Assembly (NCBI RefSeq): GCF_000208745.1
Contig: NC_030853.1
Location: 22,651,060 to 22,715,059, forward strand
Length of the DNA: 64,000 nucleotides
Source of the DNA: Theobroma cacao
Lineage: Eukaryota > Streptophyta > Magnoliopsida > Malvales > Malvaceae
Direction: 5' to 3'
This document shows positions 54,414 through 64,000 of this stretch, in pieces (position 1 is the stretch's first letter; every line of letters begins with the position of its first letter). The notes under the pieces are model-generated. The model searched no databases and had not been told where the DNA came from. It saw nothing but the letters and a program-made list of their open reading frames with translations. The position numbers were made by a program, and so were the translations under genes.

Positions 54414-55339
54414 GTCACAGCCCAAATCTCGGGCCATGACCGATGCATGGGCTTAATGGGCATAGCCCACTAGGCTCAAGCAAGCCTCTTTATGAGATCT
54501 TGTTCCTCATGACTTTTAATAGTTTACATTACATATACGTGTACATAGACAAAAGACTTTCAACCGTTAGTGGAGTGACTTTAAGTGAAGGTACCGCTAC
54601 TGAGATGCCATAGTACCTACCAAGAAGACAAGTATACGTGGACACTCAATCTAGGTCCCAACTGCCTCCAAATATGAAACCATGAAGTTTAAAAATGTGA
54701 GTATAAAACTTAGTGAGTGAATATAAGAAGGGAACAAGCAATCGATAAGGAAAACTTGGAAATCATGATGCACTTGTTTCAAAACAATGCAATTGATTTA
54801 ATTTCTTACTAAAAACCCCTCATTTTAAACTTTGATTAATAACCTCATAGTGTTGCAAAAACCCATGATCAATCCATAAGGTTAAATGGGTGAAAAATAT
54901 GTCAAAAACAAGCAAGATAGCAAGCATGACAGCAAGTTTCTCACTGCAGCGAGAAACATTCTTGATTTGCATATGTTTTGGTTTTTTAAGCATATCTCGT
55001 ACTACAAAAGTCCAATTGACATGATTTTTGACCATTAGAAACTTAAGATGCTGGGCTACAATTTTATGTTTACAACTTTGCCTAGTTTTGATAGGAAGAT
55101 GGTCAAAATCCTTGTCAAAGTGAAGGAACTGCACTAAAAAATTTGGAACCATTTGAGAGTTTCTTGCTGTAACGAGAATAAATCTCGTTGCAGTGAGAAG
55201 CTTTAGCAAATTTCTGGCTACGGCGAGAGTACATTCTCGCGGCTATGAGAATCAGGCCAGTGTAACCCCCCTTCAACCCGAGAGCTTCTCACTGCAGCAA
55301 AAATGAATCTCGCTGTAGCAAGAAATAGAGCAATTTGGT
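54414..55339. mobile_element. LTR-like retrotransposon fragment with palindromic motif cluster
   Basis: Begins TGTCACAGCCC, a TG start typical of LTRs, and runs to the N at 55340. The right part (54938-55325) carries seven imperfect copies of a motif close to TTCTCGCTGCAGCGAGAA. No gag or pol frame remains. The call as an LTR is inferred from the terminus and composition; a matching second LTR was not seen in the window. Confidence 0.4.
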
Positions 55340-58160
55340 NACCAATCCAACATAATAATAAATTATAATAACAATTCTTATAATATTCTATTTTATAAAT
55401 TTAAATATATAATATTTATTTTATTTTATTTTTATAAAATAATTATTTTATTTTATTTCGTAAACCACATGTGTCGCAAAAGTTCAAAACCATTTATCCT
55501 ATGCTTTTGTTCTTTTTATCCGTTTGATTTTCAAGCAATCCAATTAATCACTATTTAGTTATAATATGAGAGAATGGATCAAACCATCTTTTTCTACAAA
55601 TACTATTATATTGTGCTAACAATATAATAAGGATATGTTAATTAACATCTCTCTATATTTCCAAGTCATTATTCAACCTATGCCACCTAGAACACGAGTG
55701 TCACACACAGTTTCAAAAGAGTGTAAATGGAGCCCACTAGATGGCGTGAGGGGAGAAAGTGGTGGCGGTGGTCACTAAGATAGCAAAGTGCTGTGGGGCG
55801 ACATAATCCAGACAATTAAAGAAATGCATCATCTAGAAAGATTAACATGGTAAGGACGTCATCATCAATCTCCTAACTAATTCAATCAATTAGCCAAAGT
55901 TACCCCTTCCTTACCAAGGCCTCAAGCTGTGTTTGAAGTGACCTATAACCCTAATTTTTAGGGTGTTGTAGTGGGCCCTGCAGGAATCGATTAAATACTT
56001 AACAACTTTTGGGATATTATTACTTCCTACCAAATATCCTCTCGGAGGAAATGCATGAGTGTGTGGCAAATTGAAAACTAATATTAGTTAGTTAGCTTTC
56101 ATGAATTGGCCGTTCTAATAATTAACTTCGGATTTATTAAACATTTCCCTTCATTCTCACCGTTTCGCTATTTTCATTTTGAGTTGATTGAAGAAAGTTA
56201 TTGAGTGGACAAAGTGATGGACTTAGAATTTTGAATGAGAAATGATTAAAAGATAATTATATAAATTATAATTGAGTTAATAATTTAATTTAAAATAAAA
56301 ATTAAAAATTGAAGAGTGGTGGCTGCCACCCTGTCCGCACTTTTAGTCCATCTTTATCTATGAATAATGATTTTTTAATAACAAAAACTCTTGAAATGAT
56401 GCCTGATGAAGTTATCTCAATAACAAGGATAAGATTCTAAAACTTTTAAATCCTAAGTTTGAGAACCACCATACGTGTTTAGGTTAGTTTGTTAATTTAT
56501 TTATTTGACTTGTTCTATGATATGTCATATGCACGTTGTTGAGGATTATTTAAGGAAAAATCTGAGACAAACAATTAATTTTGTTAATTCAAGATATGAA
56601 GTACAATATTTAGCATCCCTCAACATCAATCTTCCTTTTTGGATTTGTGTGTTGGGATTTTAGAGATTTTGTTCTTTAGAATCTTTTTCTTTCAAAATTG
56701 AAATATTAGAGACTTTTTTCTTTAAGATCTTCTCCCTTCTCAACTGCGTCTCTCAAATGACTTAAAAAGCATTACATTTATATATAGTGCTAAGTGAGAA
56801 AGTTCTTTAACAACTTAATCTTTTGATCACTAAATGTTTATAACTTAATCACCCACGAGCAAAATTTGATTGGCTGAACCATGGGTTTTTAAGATTCAAT
56901 TGGTCAAAGTATATGTCATTATTTTAACTTGCCAAATGATACATTTTAATTTACCAAAATTTAATTATATAAAAATTAATTCAATGATACGAGGAATTAT
57001 ATAACTTGCTTAAATTATATAATAAATTCCGGAACATCTTCAATTCATTTATTTAACGAAACATAAGTAGTCACTAAATAAAAATAAATGAAAGGCATGT
57101 AACATTTGATAATTGACCGAAAATTTTTTCTTTATACAGAACTTAATTTCGATATTTGCATATCTACCACTCGAATGATTAATAAGCAGATGACAGAGGT
57201 TGAACAAGTTTTTTTATTATATTCGAAAGAAATTTGGAAGGTCCATGGCGTGCTCGTCACGCTAAAGGCAAGAAAAAAAAAAGTAGATTGCATTGCATAC
57301 CAAGGAAAAACCGAAAGAGATACGCTTGAGAATCAGACGGTGGAAATGACAAAAGCAGTTTCATCGGAAAGTGATGGAAGCAACAAAGTTGCATGAGCGG
57401 ACCTTTCGCCATCAACTAATCAAAGCATCTGTCGGGGTATGCTTTGGAAAAATTTTACCCAAATGTGAAAGAGAGAATTCTGTGGTCATTCACATATCTG
57501 AATACATCTAAAACTGCTTTTGGATTCCCACCCCACGTGGGTTTGGAAAGTGAGTCCCCCTTTCTTTTACAATTTTGGGGCCCAAATCATTAATTATGCT
57601 TATGAGTTATATAATATTTGTTTGTATGTATGTGGAGAGAAGCAACTTTTTTCCAGGATTCCATGCCCAATGCCAAGCCATTATGAAATTAATGCGACTA
57701 CCTAATATTATTGACGGATTGAATGGTTATTGAAGACAAAGTAATAGGCATATAAGGATTTTACTGCAAACTGGACTTAGGTAATTTGGGTCCACTTGAT
57801 CAGACCCAAAATCATACTGCGCAAATTAGTACTATATTCAAGTTGTAGCAGAAACCCAGCAACTGGGGTAGAGGAAGGTGGCTTCTTATTTATTACCATC
57901 TGCTCTTCTACATAGTACTAGCATGCATTTGCATTGGCTTTTGGGTCCTTTAAACTAGAAACTTTGATTAAACTAATAGAAAAGATCTGGCTTCTTTTCT
58001 TTTGATAGATAATATGTAATGATTAACAAGTTATCATTAAAATTTTAATATTTTAATGTTGGGTGATCTGTAAAGTATTTTGTTATACTGATTTAATGAC
58101 TGAATCGAGCATTGAAGTAACATAGGTAATTTTGAAGGGGCAGTGTCCACTGAATGGGAT

Positions 58161-58320
58161 GCTGCAACATTTCAAACCCAGAAATTTAAATTACACCTTG
58201 TAGTTATCTTACCACTATGTGTTAAGTTTGTAGGCCTTTTCCATCATCAAAGTAAGTAAGTTTGTAGGCCTTTTTTCTGTTCTCTAGCCCAAGTAGACTC
58301 TTTTTGGGCCTTCTAAGTAG
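58161..58320 (+). repeat. Direct repeat, left copy, flanking the F-box pseudogene
   Basis: Starts GCTGCAACATTTCAAACCCA and matches 60539-60728 over most of its length. Both copies contain two spaced AAGTTTGTAGG words and a CCCAAGTAG word near the right end. Confidence 0.75.
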
Positions 58321-59163
58321 AAAATCAGCTTAAGAGTATAATAACGACGTGTCCAGCTTCAATATAGACCATGGGCTATCTAAAAGACAAAGAAAAAATG
58401 CCAACAAATTGGAATAACAAAGGCATAGGAAATTGGGTTTTCAACCCACCAAGAATCTTCCAACTCTGACAGTCTCAAGAGGACATCCAAATCCTTTATA
58501 CGTGTATATTTTTTTCTTACAAATTAATACATATTTAATTTTAATTTTTTTTCTCTCTCACAAAAGGATTACTGGTTTAAGTTTTTTCCTTTCTTTCTCT
58601 CTCTTATATTTGCTTTTTCCTCTTTCTGCTTGGGTTTCTTTGATATTGAATTTGGTTTAATGGGTATGGCATGTCATACAAACTTTGCAAACAATGGTCG
58701 CTTCTTTTTGTCATTCAATTGTGATGAGATGAAAAAAAAAGGGTGTTTTGCTCGATGTTTAAGCAACACAAACGGTGAATTGTGATCCCTCAAAGATTGG
58801 CGCTGGTAATGTGATCCAGTCATGTCAGTACCATAGTGTTAATTATTGCAGAATTCACTGTCAATGATACTGCACCAAAACCTTCCATGGTACACGCTCA
58901 GACGCTAATGTTTGTTTGTTTCTAATTAAAACCACTCAACATATGGTTCTAATGGAATTACATCAATGATTTGTTTTTGCAAGGCAAAAAGAGCAAATCC
59001 ACTGGAGGTGAGAAGGATACTGATCTGTCAAAAAAACCCAAACAGCAAGAGGAAGAGGAAATATGAGAGAGAAAGAAGAAAAAAGTTTAAAGGGGTAATC
59101 CTTCTGTGAGAGAGAAAGCAACCGTTCTCTTAGAAGAAGAGTATCCGAAGAAAGCAAGAAAAC

Positions 59164-60237
59164 ATGGCAAGGCCTAAGCACGTTTCTCACGATATCATAG
59201 ATCAGATTCTCTCATGCTTGCCGGTCAAGTCTCTGGTGAGATTCAAGCACGTCTCCAAGTCATGGAGCTGTTTCACCTCTAGCCCTGCTTTCATCAGAAA
59301 CCACATCTGACGAGCATCATCGCTGGACCCTGAAATCACTGATCAAAAGATTCTTATATAAAAACCTGATGGATTCAGGTTCATAAACTCTGAACCATCG
59401 CACGTCCCTGCTTCCGTAAGCCTGCGTTTTCCACCACTAACAACACCTGATATTAATGATCATGTCCAATTCTTCGGTTCGTGCCATGGGTTGGTATGTT
59501 TAGGCACCGGCAACCACAGGCATGTGGTTTTGTGGGACCCATCAACCGGGGACTCCAAGACGTTGCCAGATTATTATAATATCATACCAGTTCCAGCTAT
59601 TTGGAATTGTTTTGGGGGTCTTGGTTATGTCCCATCCTCCGATGATTACAAAGTGCTTCTAAGTGATGGTTCGCTGTTTCTGATCTTCTCCTTGAGAAAA
59701 AATTCGTGGAGACGTGTACGAGTACGCTACGGGCTTCGTTTACGTACTAACGGGGTTTATAGCAATGGAGGTCTCCACTGGAAGAATTTCGGCGATAATA
59801 GAATTTTTCGTTTTGATTTAAAGAGGGGGATGTTGCATAGATTGCCAGTACCTTATCTTGAAGAGGTCAACTTATACAAAGCCAGTTTATTTAGAGTCGG
59901 AGAAAGACTTTGCTTTGCTTGCATGAAACCGCTTACACATGACCATGTTATTGAGTTCTGGGTGATGAAGAAATATTGCGTTAAGGAATCTTGGACAAAG
60001 ATACATAGGGTTCCCAAGTTTGATCAATGGATTCGTTTCTGGAACTCCTTTTTCTGCATTTCAGGAAGCAAAGATTTCAGAACTCTAGCTGGTACACGAC
60101 ACCAAATTACAACGGATGATGGTATGTTTTGCAATGATCCAAGTCGGTGTGGAGGCGGGAGTGCTCGTGGTCATCCGCACCGATGGGAAGCAATTGCATA
60201 TACGGAAAGTCTAGTTTCACCTCATCTCGGTAATTAG
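59164..60237 (+). pseudogene. F-box protein pseudogene (F-box associated domain type)
   Basis: One uninterrupted frame of 357 codons except for two stops: TGA at 59308-59310 and TAA at 59359-59361. Residues 7-45 form an F-box (VSHDIIDQILSCLPVKSL, then RFKHVSKSW), the part that binds SKP1 in SCF ubiquitin ligases. Residues from about 90 match the F-box associated domain: CHGLVCLG, LWDPSTGD, GGLGYVPSSDDYKVL, then a substrate-side beta-rich region (GLHWKNF, FDLKRG, LCFAC). The TGA falls where relatives have Arg (CGA to TGA is a common transition). The frame after the stops remains clean, so inactivation seems recent, or an alternative start at 59491 yields only the substrate domain. A sequencing error is possible but would have to occur twice. 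Confidence 0.8.
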
Positions 60238-60538
60238 CCTAGCAGGTACGACAGGAGAATTTATATACATGATAAACATCTTTTCCATCTTCACAAAGAT
60301 AAAATCATTTCTGAACGTTGCTTTACTCTTCTATTATCTTCACAAAGATAAACAGAAAAAATCAAATAACCAAGTAGATGAACTAGAACTGGTTTTTTAA
60401 GTAAAAAATGACTTACACCAACATGATCATGCCTGGAGCAAGACCCTTGTATGATGAATAGTTTGTTTAAGCATATGCCTGCTACGTTCTCCTTCCTCTA
60501 GTTAATGAGAAGTGGAAGAGAGTCATAGTTTTTCTTCT

Positions 60539-60728
60539 GCTGCAACATTTCAAACCCAGAACTTTAAAATAGACTATGTAGTTTTCTTACCATTGCATGT
60601 TAAGTTTGTAGGTTTTTTCATCACCAAAGTAAGTTTGTAGGCTTTAATTTTTTCCTGTTGACCTTTCCTTCATGTTCTTGCTATTGGTTTACTGTAATAT
60701 CTGTCCCAAGTAGCCTCTGTTTTTTTGA
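60539..60728 (+). repeat. Direct repeat, right copy, flanking the F-box pseudogene
   Basis: Same orientation as 58161-58320 and about 2.4 kb away. It is longer because of an insertion of about 40 bases after TTTCCTGTT. Identity over shared parts is high by eye. Confidence 0.75.
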
Positions 60729-61552
60729 ACAAAAATCTTCTGCCCCATCTTTGTGCCTCCGTTCCCTGCCCCATGAATAAATTTTTGTTAAGTATCTACT
60801 TGACATTTGTAATGTGAAATATATTATTCCTGTATCCAAATAAAAAGGAAAATTAAAAACTATCAGTGAAAAAAATAAAACTAAAAACTAGTCATCCAAT
60901 CATTTTTTTTTTTGCTCAATCAATAGTGACTTTCTTAAACTAAATGATGAGAAAGATTGATAATATAGGAACTATTAAGAAACCCAATCATGATGACAAA
61001 GTTGAACTATGGTGACTAAGGAGGAATTAATATTCTCAAAAAACATGCACGCGTGCATGTAAAGCAGAAACTTCCCAGGACAGTTAATAATCTTAATTCA
61101 TTTGTATTCTCAAATTCTTTACCAGCCAGGTAAGTTCTTTTGAAGAGTGTGGAAAACCTAACAATTTTCAAGATGGATACTGATCTAATTAAAGGTAGAA
61201 AAGAAATGAGTGAAATTGAGGCCTCTTCAAGTGGTTTTCATTCAAGCTAAGTTGGTAACGTTGAGGCTTGTTGCTCTTGTAGTATAACTAGATATTCATG
61301 GAACACAAGTGCTAACACGTTTGTGATTAACTATTTAAAAAAATTAATAAAAATCTTTCTATTTGGTTATAAGAGTAACTTATCATATAACGAGGGAAAA
61401 AGGAAATAACAACATTTTCACACTAACATTAAGAAGAGGAAATAGAAAGTGAGGGAAGGTTGGCTACTAAGTCTGATAAAACTTCAAACTTATTATTTTT
61501 TTTTTCAAAGAAAGGAAGAAAAATAACATCAAGTTTGCGTAACAATATATAC

Positions 61553-61554
<2 letters not shown>

Positions 61555-61624
<70 letters not shown>

Positions 61625-61659
61625 NTTATATCTATATATATATATATATTATATATATG

Positions 61660-61700
<41 letters not shown>
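61555..61700. repeat. (TA)n/(TATG) microsatellite containing an N
   Basis: About 145 bases of TA repeats interrupted by TATGTATG and a single N at 61625. The length is likely unreliable in the assembly. Confidence 0.9.
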
Positions 61701-63621
61701 TAAGCAATGTTCTGTGATCTAAGCACCATTCACTCCATTTTAAAGTAAAAGTTATATCTTAATCCTAAATGTGCAAAACTAGATGAGGAGAATACATTAA
61801 CCTTGTTCAATAATAGCAAATGAAATTTAAAGACAAACTCCAACACTATGCTCTCACTCAACTTAAAATTACCTCCAGACACTTTGGAATATTAACGTAA
61901 TTACCAAAAACAAAAGTAAAAGGTTTGGACTTGTTGAGTCAACTTTATCTACCAAAAATCTTTACATTTATATAATCAATGCAGGATGTTGGTTAATAGC
62001 ATCCATGTTGAATTTGTTAAGTAGATTTTACTTTTACAAGAGTTATGTATACTAATTAAACCTTTGACAATTAACATGTTGGTACTATACTTGGCTATAT
62101 ATACACTACAATGTATAAGGTGTGAATATTTTAATGAGTTCATTACCCATTCTAGAATTGAAATAATGCTTTGGCATAGTGAGGTATGGGATGTTTCTTG
62201 TAATGAGAGTATTCCTTTTGGACCTTACCAGGGAAAAGATCATGCTTGCATCAAAATCAATGTTCTGGAAGCCCAAATAGAGTGCTCAATGCCTAAATTA
62301 AACTTAAGAGTAGTGAGTCTATCGGCTATCCGTAACTCACTTATCTTTTTATGTTTTTTCTCTTCCAATCACTTATCTTTTAATGATTTTTCTTTTACCT
62401 TAACCCGAATCCAGGAAAAGACTCTTTGGGCATTCCTTTTTATCAATGAAATATTCGTCGAGACTTGTGACCTTGATGATGGCAGCCTCAAGATCAGGAT
62501 TCCTGAAGCACCGGCGGCCCTCTTCCGAAGCGTCATTTTCCGTGTTGAATCGTCACCAAAAGGGTAGGGGAAAAAGCAGCGGATTGGGGTGATGAAAGCC
62601 CTTTCTCTCCTCTCTATTTTAGCCCTGTGGTAGTTGCAAACTTGTATTGCCCCGTACTTCTTTTATTGTTTGTTACGACTTTTGGTTCAAAACAATTGGA
62701 CAAGTGGAAATGGCCAACAACAGAGGAGCAGCCACATTGCCGGCTAATGGGATCAGTGGCAGCGATTTGGCCATGATTGGCTGTCTCGTCCATTTGTTAT
62801 ACAGTTTCACAGCAGCAGATCAGTATTATTGAATTTTGTTTGGACCGTTGCTGCACGTTTGCCTTATGCATTCATGCTTTTTTTTTATTATTTTTTTCTT
62901 ATCATTTTCTCTCATCTTATAATTATCTTTTCATGATTTTTATTTTAAAACGAGGGAAAAATCATTAAAAGATTAGTGATTGGAAGAGAAAAAAATAAAT
63001 ATATAAATGATGGGAGGAAGAGTTTTTAATTTTATATTTTTTCATTGATAGTGTTTAATTTTACTATATGTTTGAATACGGAAATAATATATTTTATATT
63101 GCAAACATCGAGTAGACCCTCCACAAAAATTTACTCATGAGACAGAGAAGGGGGCAAAAATTTATTCACCATCGGTAGTACAATTCTGGCTTTTACCAAC
63201 ACGAAATAGAGACGCAAAAACCATCCCACTTAAATTCCTTCACTCCATGATTTTCAAAGAGAAACAATGCCCTCTCCCTACGTTGAGGCTTTGTACCTAT
63301 CACCAGACACATGTTAATTCTTTAATCCTGTTTGAGAAATCACACTGTTATTGTACATAGAATAATAATTATAAAATTAATTAATGATAATATTCCCTTA
63401 AAAATTCTATAGATTATTTATTTAAGCAGCCTAATAAACTTATATTTCGCTTAGCATAATAAATCAGGTTCATGATCGACTAGGTGCACCGCTCTTGGTG
63501 CCCTTAGTGCATTTCAATGCATCTTCTAATAATTTGTAATATTGTTTTTCAAGTACTAATTAATGAACTATAGTCTATATTAATTAATGATATGTATACA
63601 ACACATATGTAATTTTCAAGG

Positions 63622-64000
63622 CTAGAGTGTTTGGACATTCGGATTGCATTTGAACTTGCCAGCAACCGCAAAGTCAAGTTCATACAACGCCCAAACCAAT
63701 GCTGCCGAGGACACAGCCACTGGCAACGGCCCAAACATCCACAACAACAAAGGAAATGAAATGCAGAGCACACGGTTTCCGATGACAGCCAAAGCGAACC
63801 CTCGTTCGAATATCGTTTGTGTGTAGGCAGGAGAAGATGAGCACTCGTCATAGGAAGCATTTATCAAGAAATTGGCATCAATCAGGTATCCGAGGGCCAT
63901 GGAGCTGCATAAGAAGCTAACCAACAGAAACAGTGATGCCGAACCATACTTTAGAGGATAGATCCTAGCAGAATGTGACCCGAAAACCTCACTGTTAAAA
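63622..64000 (-). CDS. DUF599 family membrane protein (5' part beyond the window)
   Basis: An open frame enters at the right edge and ends with TAG at 63622-63624, giving about 125 C-terminal residues. Words typical of plant DUF599 proteins are present: KYGSASLFLLVSFLCSS (membrane helix), then INASYDE, FERGFALAVIGNRVL, and a helix LLLWMFGPLPVAV. The visible part has three hydrophobic segments, so a multi-pass membrane protein is expected. DUF599 proteins have no established biochemical activity that I know of. Full-length members are roughly 230-250 residues, so about half is missing to the right. Confidence 0.8.
   Translation of the reverse strand, partial: FNSEVFGSHSARIYPLKYGSASLFLLVSFLCSSMALGYLIDANFLINASYDECSSSPAYTQTIFERGFALAVIGNRVLCISFPLLLWMFGPLPVAVSSAALVWALYELDFAVAGKFKCNPNVQTL

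Larger units (their letters stand above)
52039..59163. other. AT-rich intergenic region with repeat relics
   Basis: About 7 kb without a supported gene. It contains inverted-repeat element C (52935-53410), an LTR-like fragment with palindromic motifs (54414-55339, ending at an N), and a direct-repeat copy at 58161-58320. An open frame of 96 codons at 57106-57396 is not recognisable. Confidence 0.6.
60241..63621. other. Intergenic region right of the F-box pseudogene
   Basis: Contains the right direct-repeat copy (60539-60728) and a long TA-rich microsatellite (61555-61700). Open frames at 62064-62567 and 62647-62968 show no recognisable family. AT-rich otherwise. Confidence 0.55.

Noticed and set aside
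54938..55325. Possible CRISPR-like array
   Set aside because: The repeated units are imperfect, irregularly spaced and palindromic. The host is a plant nuclear genome, so a CRISPR array is not credible.
57106..57396. Open frame of 96 codons
   Set aside because: AT-rich surroundings, no family recognised, and the start is an arbitrary ATG.
61429..61717. Tyr/Ile-repeat open frames on both strands
   Set aside because: They are translations of the TA microsatellite and cross an N.
62064..62567. Open frame of 167 codons
   Set aside because: Longest unexplained frame in the right arm, but the middle is low in complexity and no domain or splice support was seen. It could be a gene fragment; not called.

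Overview
This is nuclear DNA of a flowering plant, almost certainly a eudicot and most likely a rosid. The genes have GT-AG introns, spacers are AT-rich, and every recognisable protein has a close plant family. The species cannot be fixed from the sequence alone. There are two single-base N positions (55340 and 61625), so this is an assembled scaffold.

Layout, left to right: the 3' part of a thioredoxin h gene (TRX h9 type, +, 461-2054); an intronless FERONIA receptor kinase (-, 4214-6892); an endo-beta-mannanase of the MAN6 type (+, 10525-12718) facing the thylakoid kinase STN8 (-, 14313-16292); the TOR-pathway kinase S6K (-, 17400-20295); a predicted plastid PRC-barrel protein (+, 23770-26953); a tRNA-Ile(AAU)-like gene (-, 27441-27514); a small coiled-coil protein of unknown role (+, 27841-28723); transcription elongation factor TFIIS (-, 29718-32061); a P4-ATPase lipid flippase, ALA1 type (+, 36046-42931); a group III WRKY factor of the WRKY70/54 type (+, 50048-52038); an F-box pseudogene (59164-60237); and the 3' part of a DUF599 membrane protein gene (-, 63622 to the right edge).

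The left 53 kb is gene-rich apart from one 7 kb spacer. From about 43 kb onward it is mostly spacer, holding relics of mobile DNA: inverted-repeat elements, a decayed LINE-type coding fragment, an LTR-like fragment rich in palindromes, and direct repeats flanking the F-box pseudogene. The genes are independent transcription units and do not form a pathway. Two neighbour pairs (TRX h9 with S6K, MAN6 with STN8) are also adjacent in Arabidopsis, which points to conserved ancestral blocks.

I did not find a new multi-gene system. The most useful leads are the fold-back element inside an ALA1 intron, a three-copy inverted-repeat family, the palindromic motif cluster at 54.9-55.3 kb, the repeats around the F-box pseudogene, and four SUMO-consensus motifs in the TFIIS linker. 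Exon boundaries were placed by reading splice sites and checking that the frame stays open across each join. No alignment or transcript data were available.
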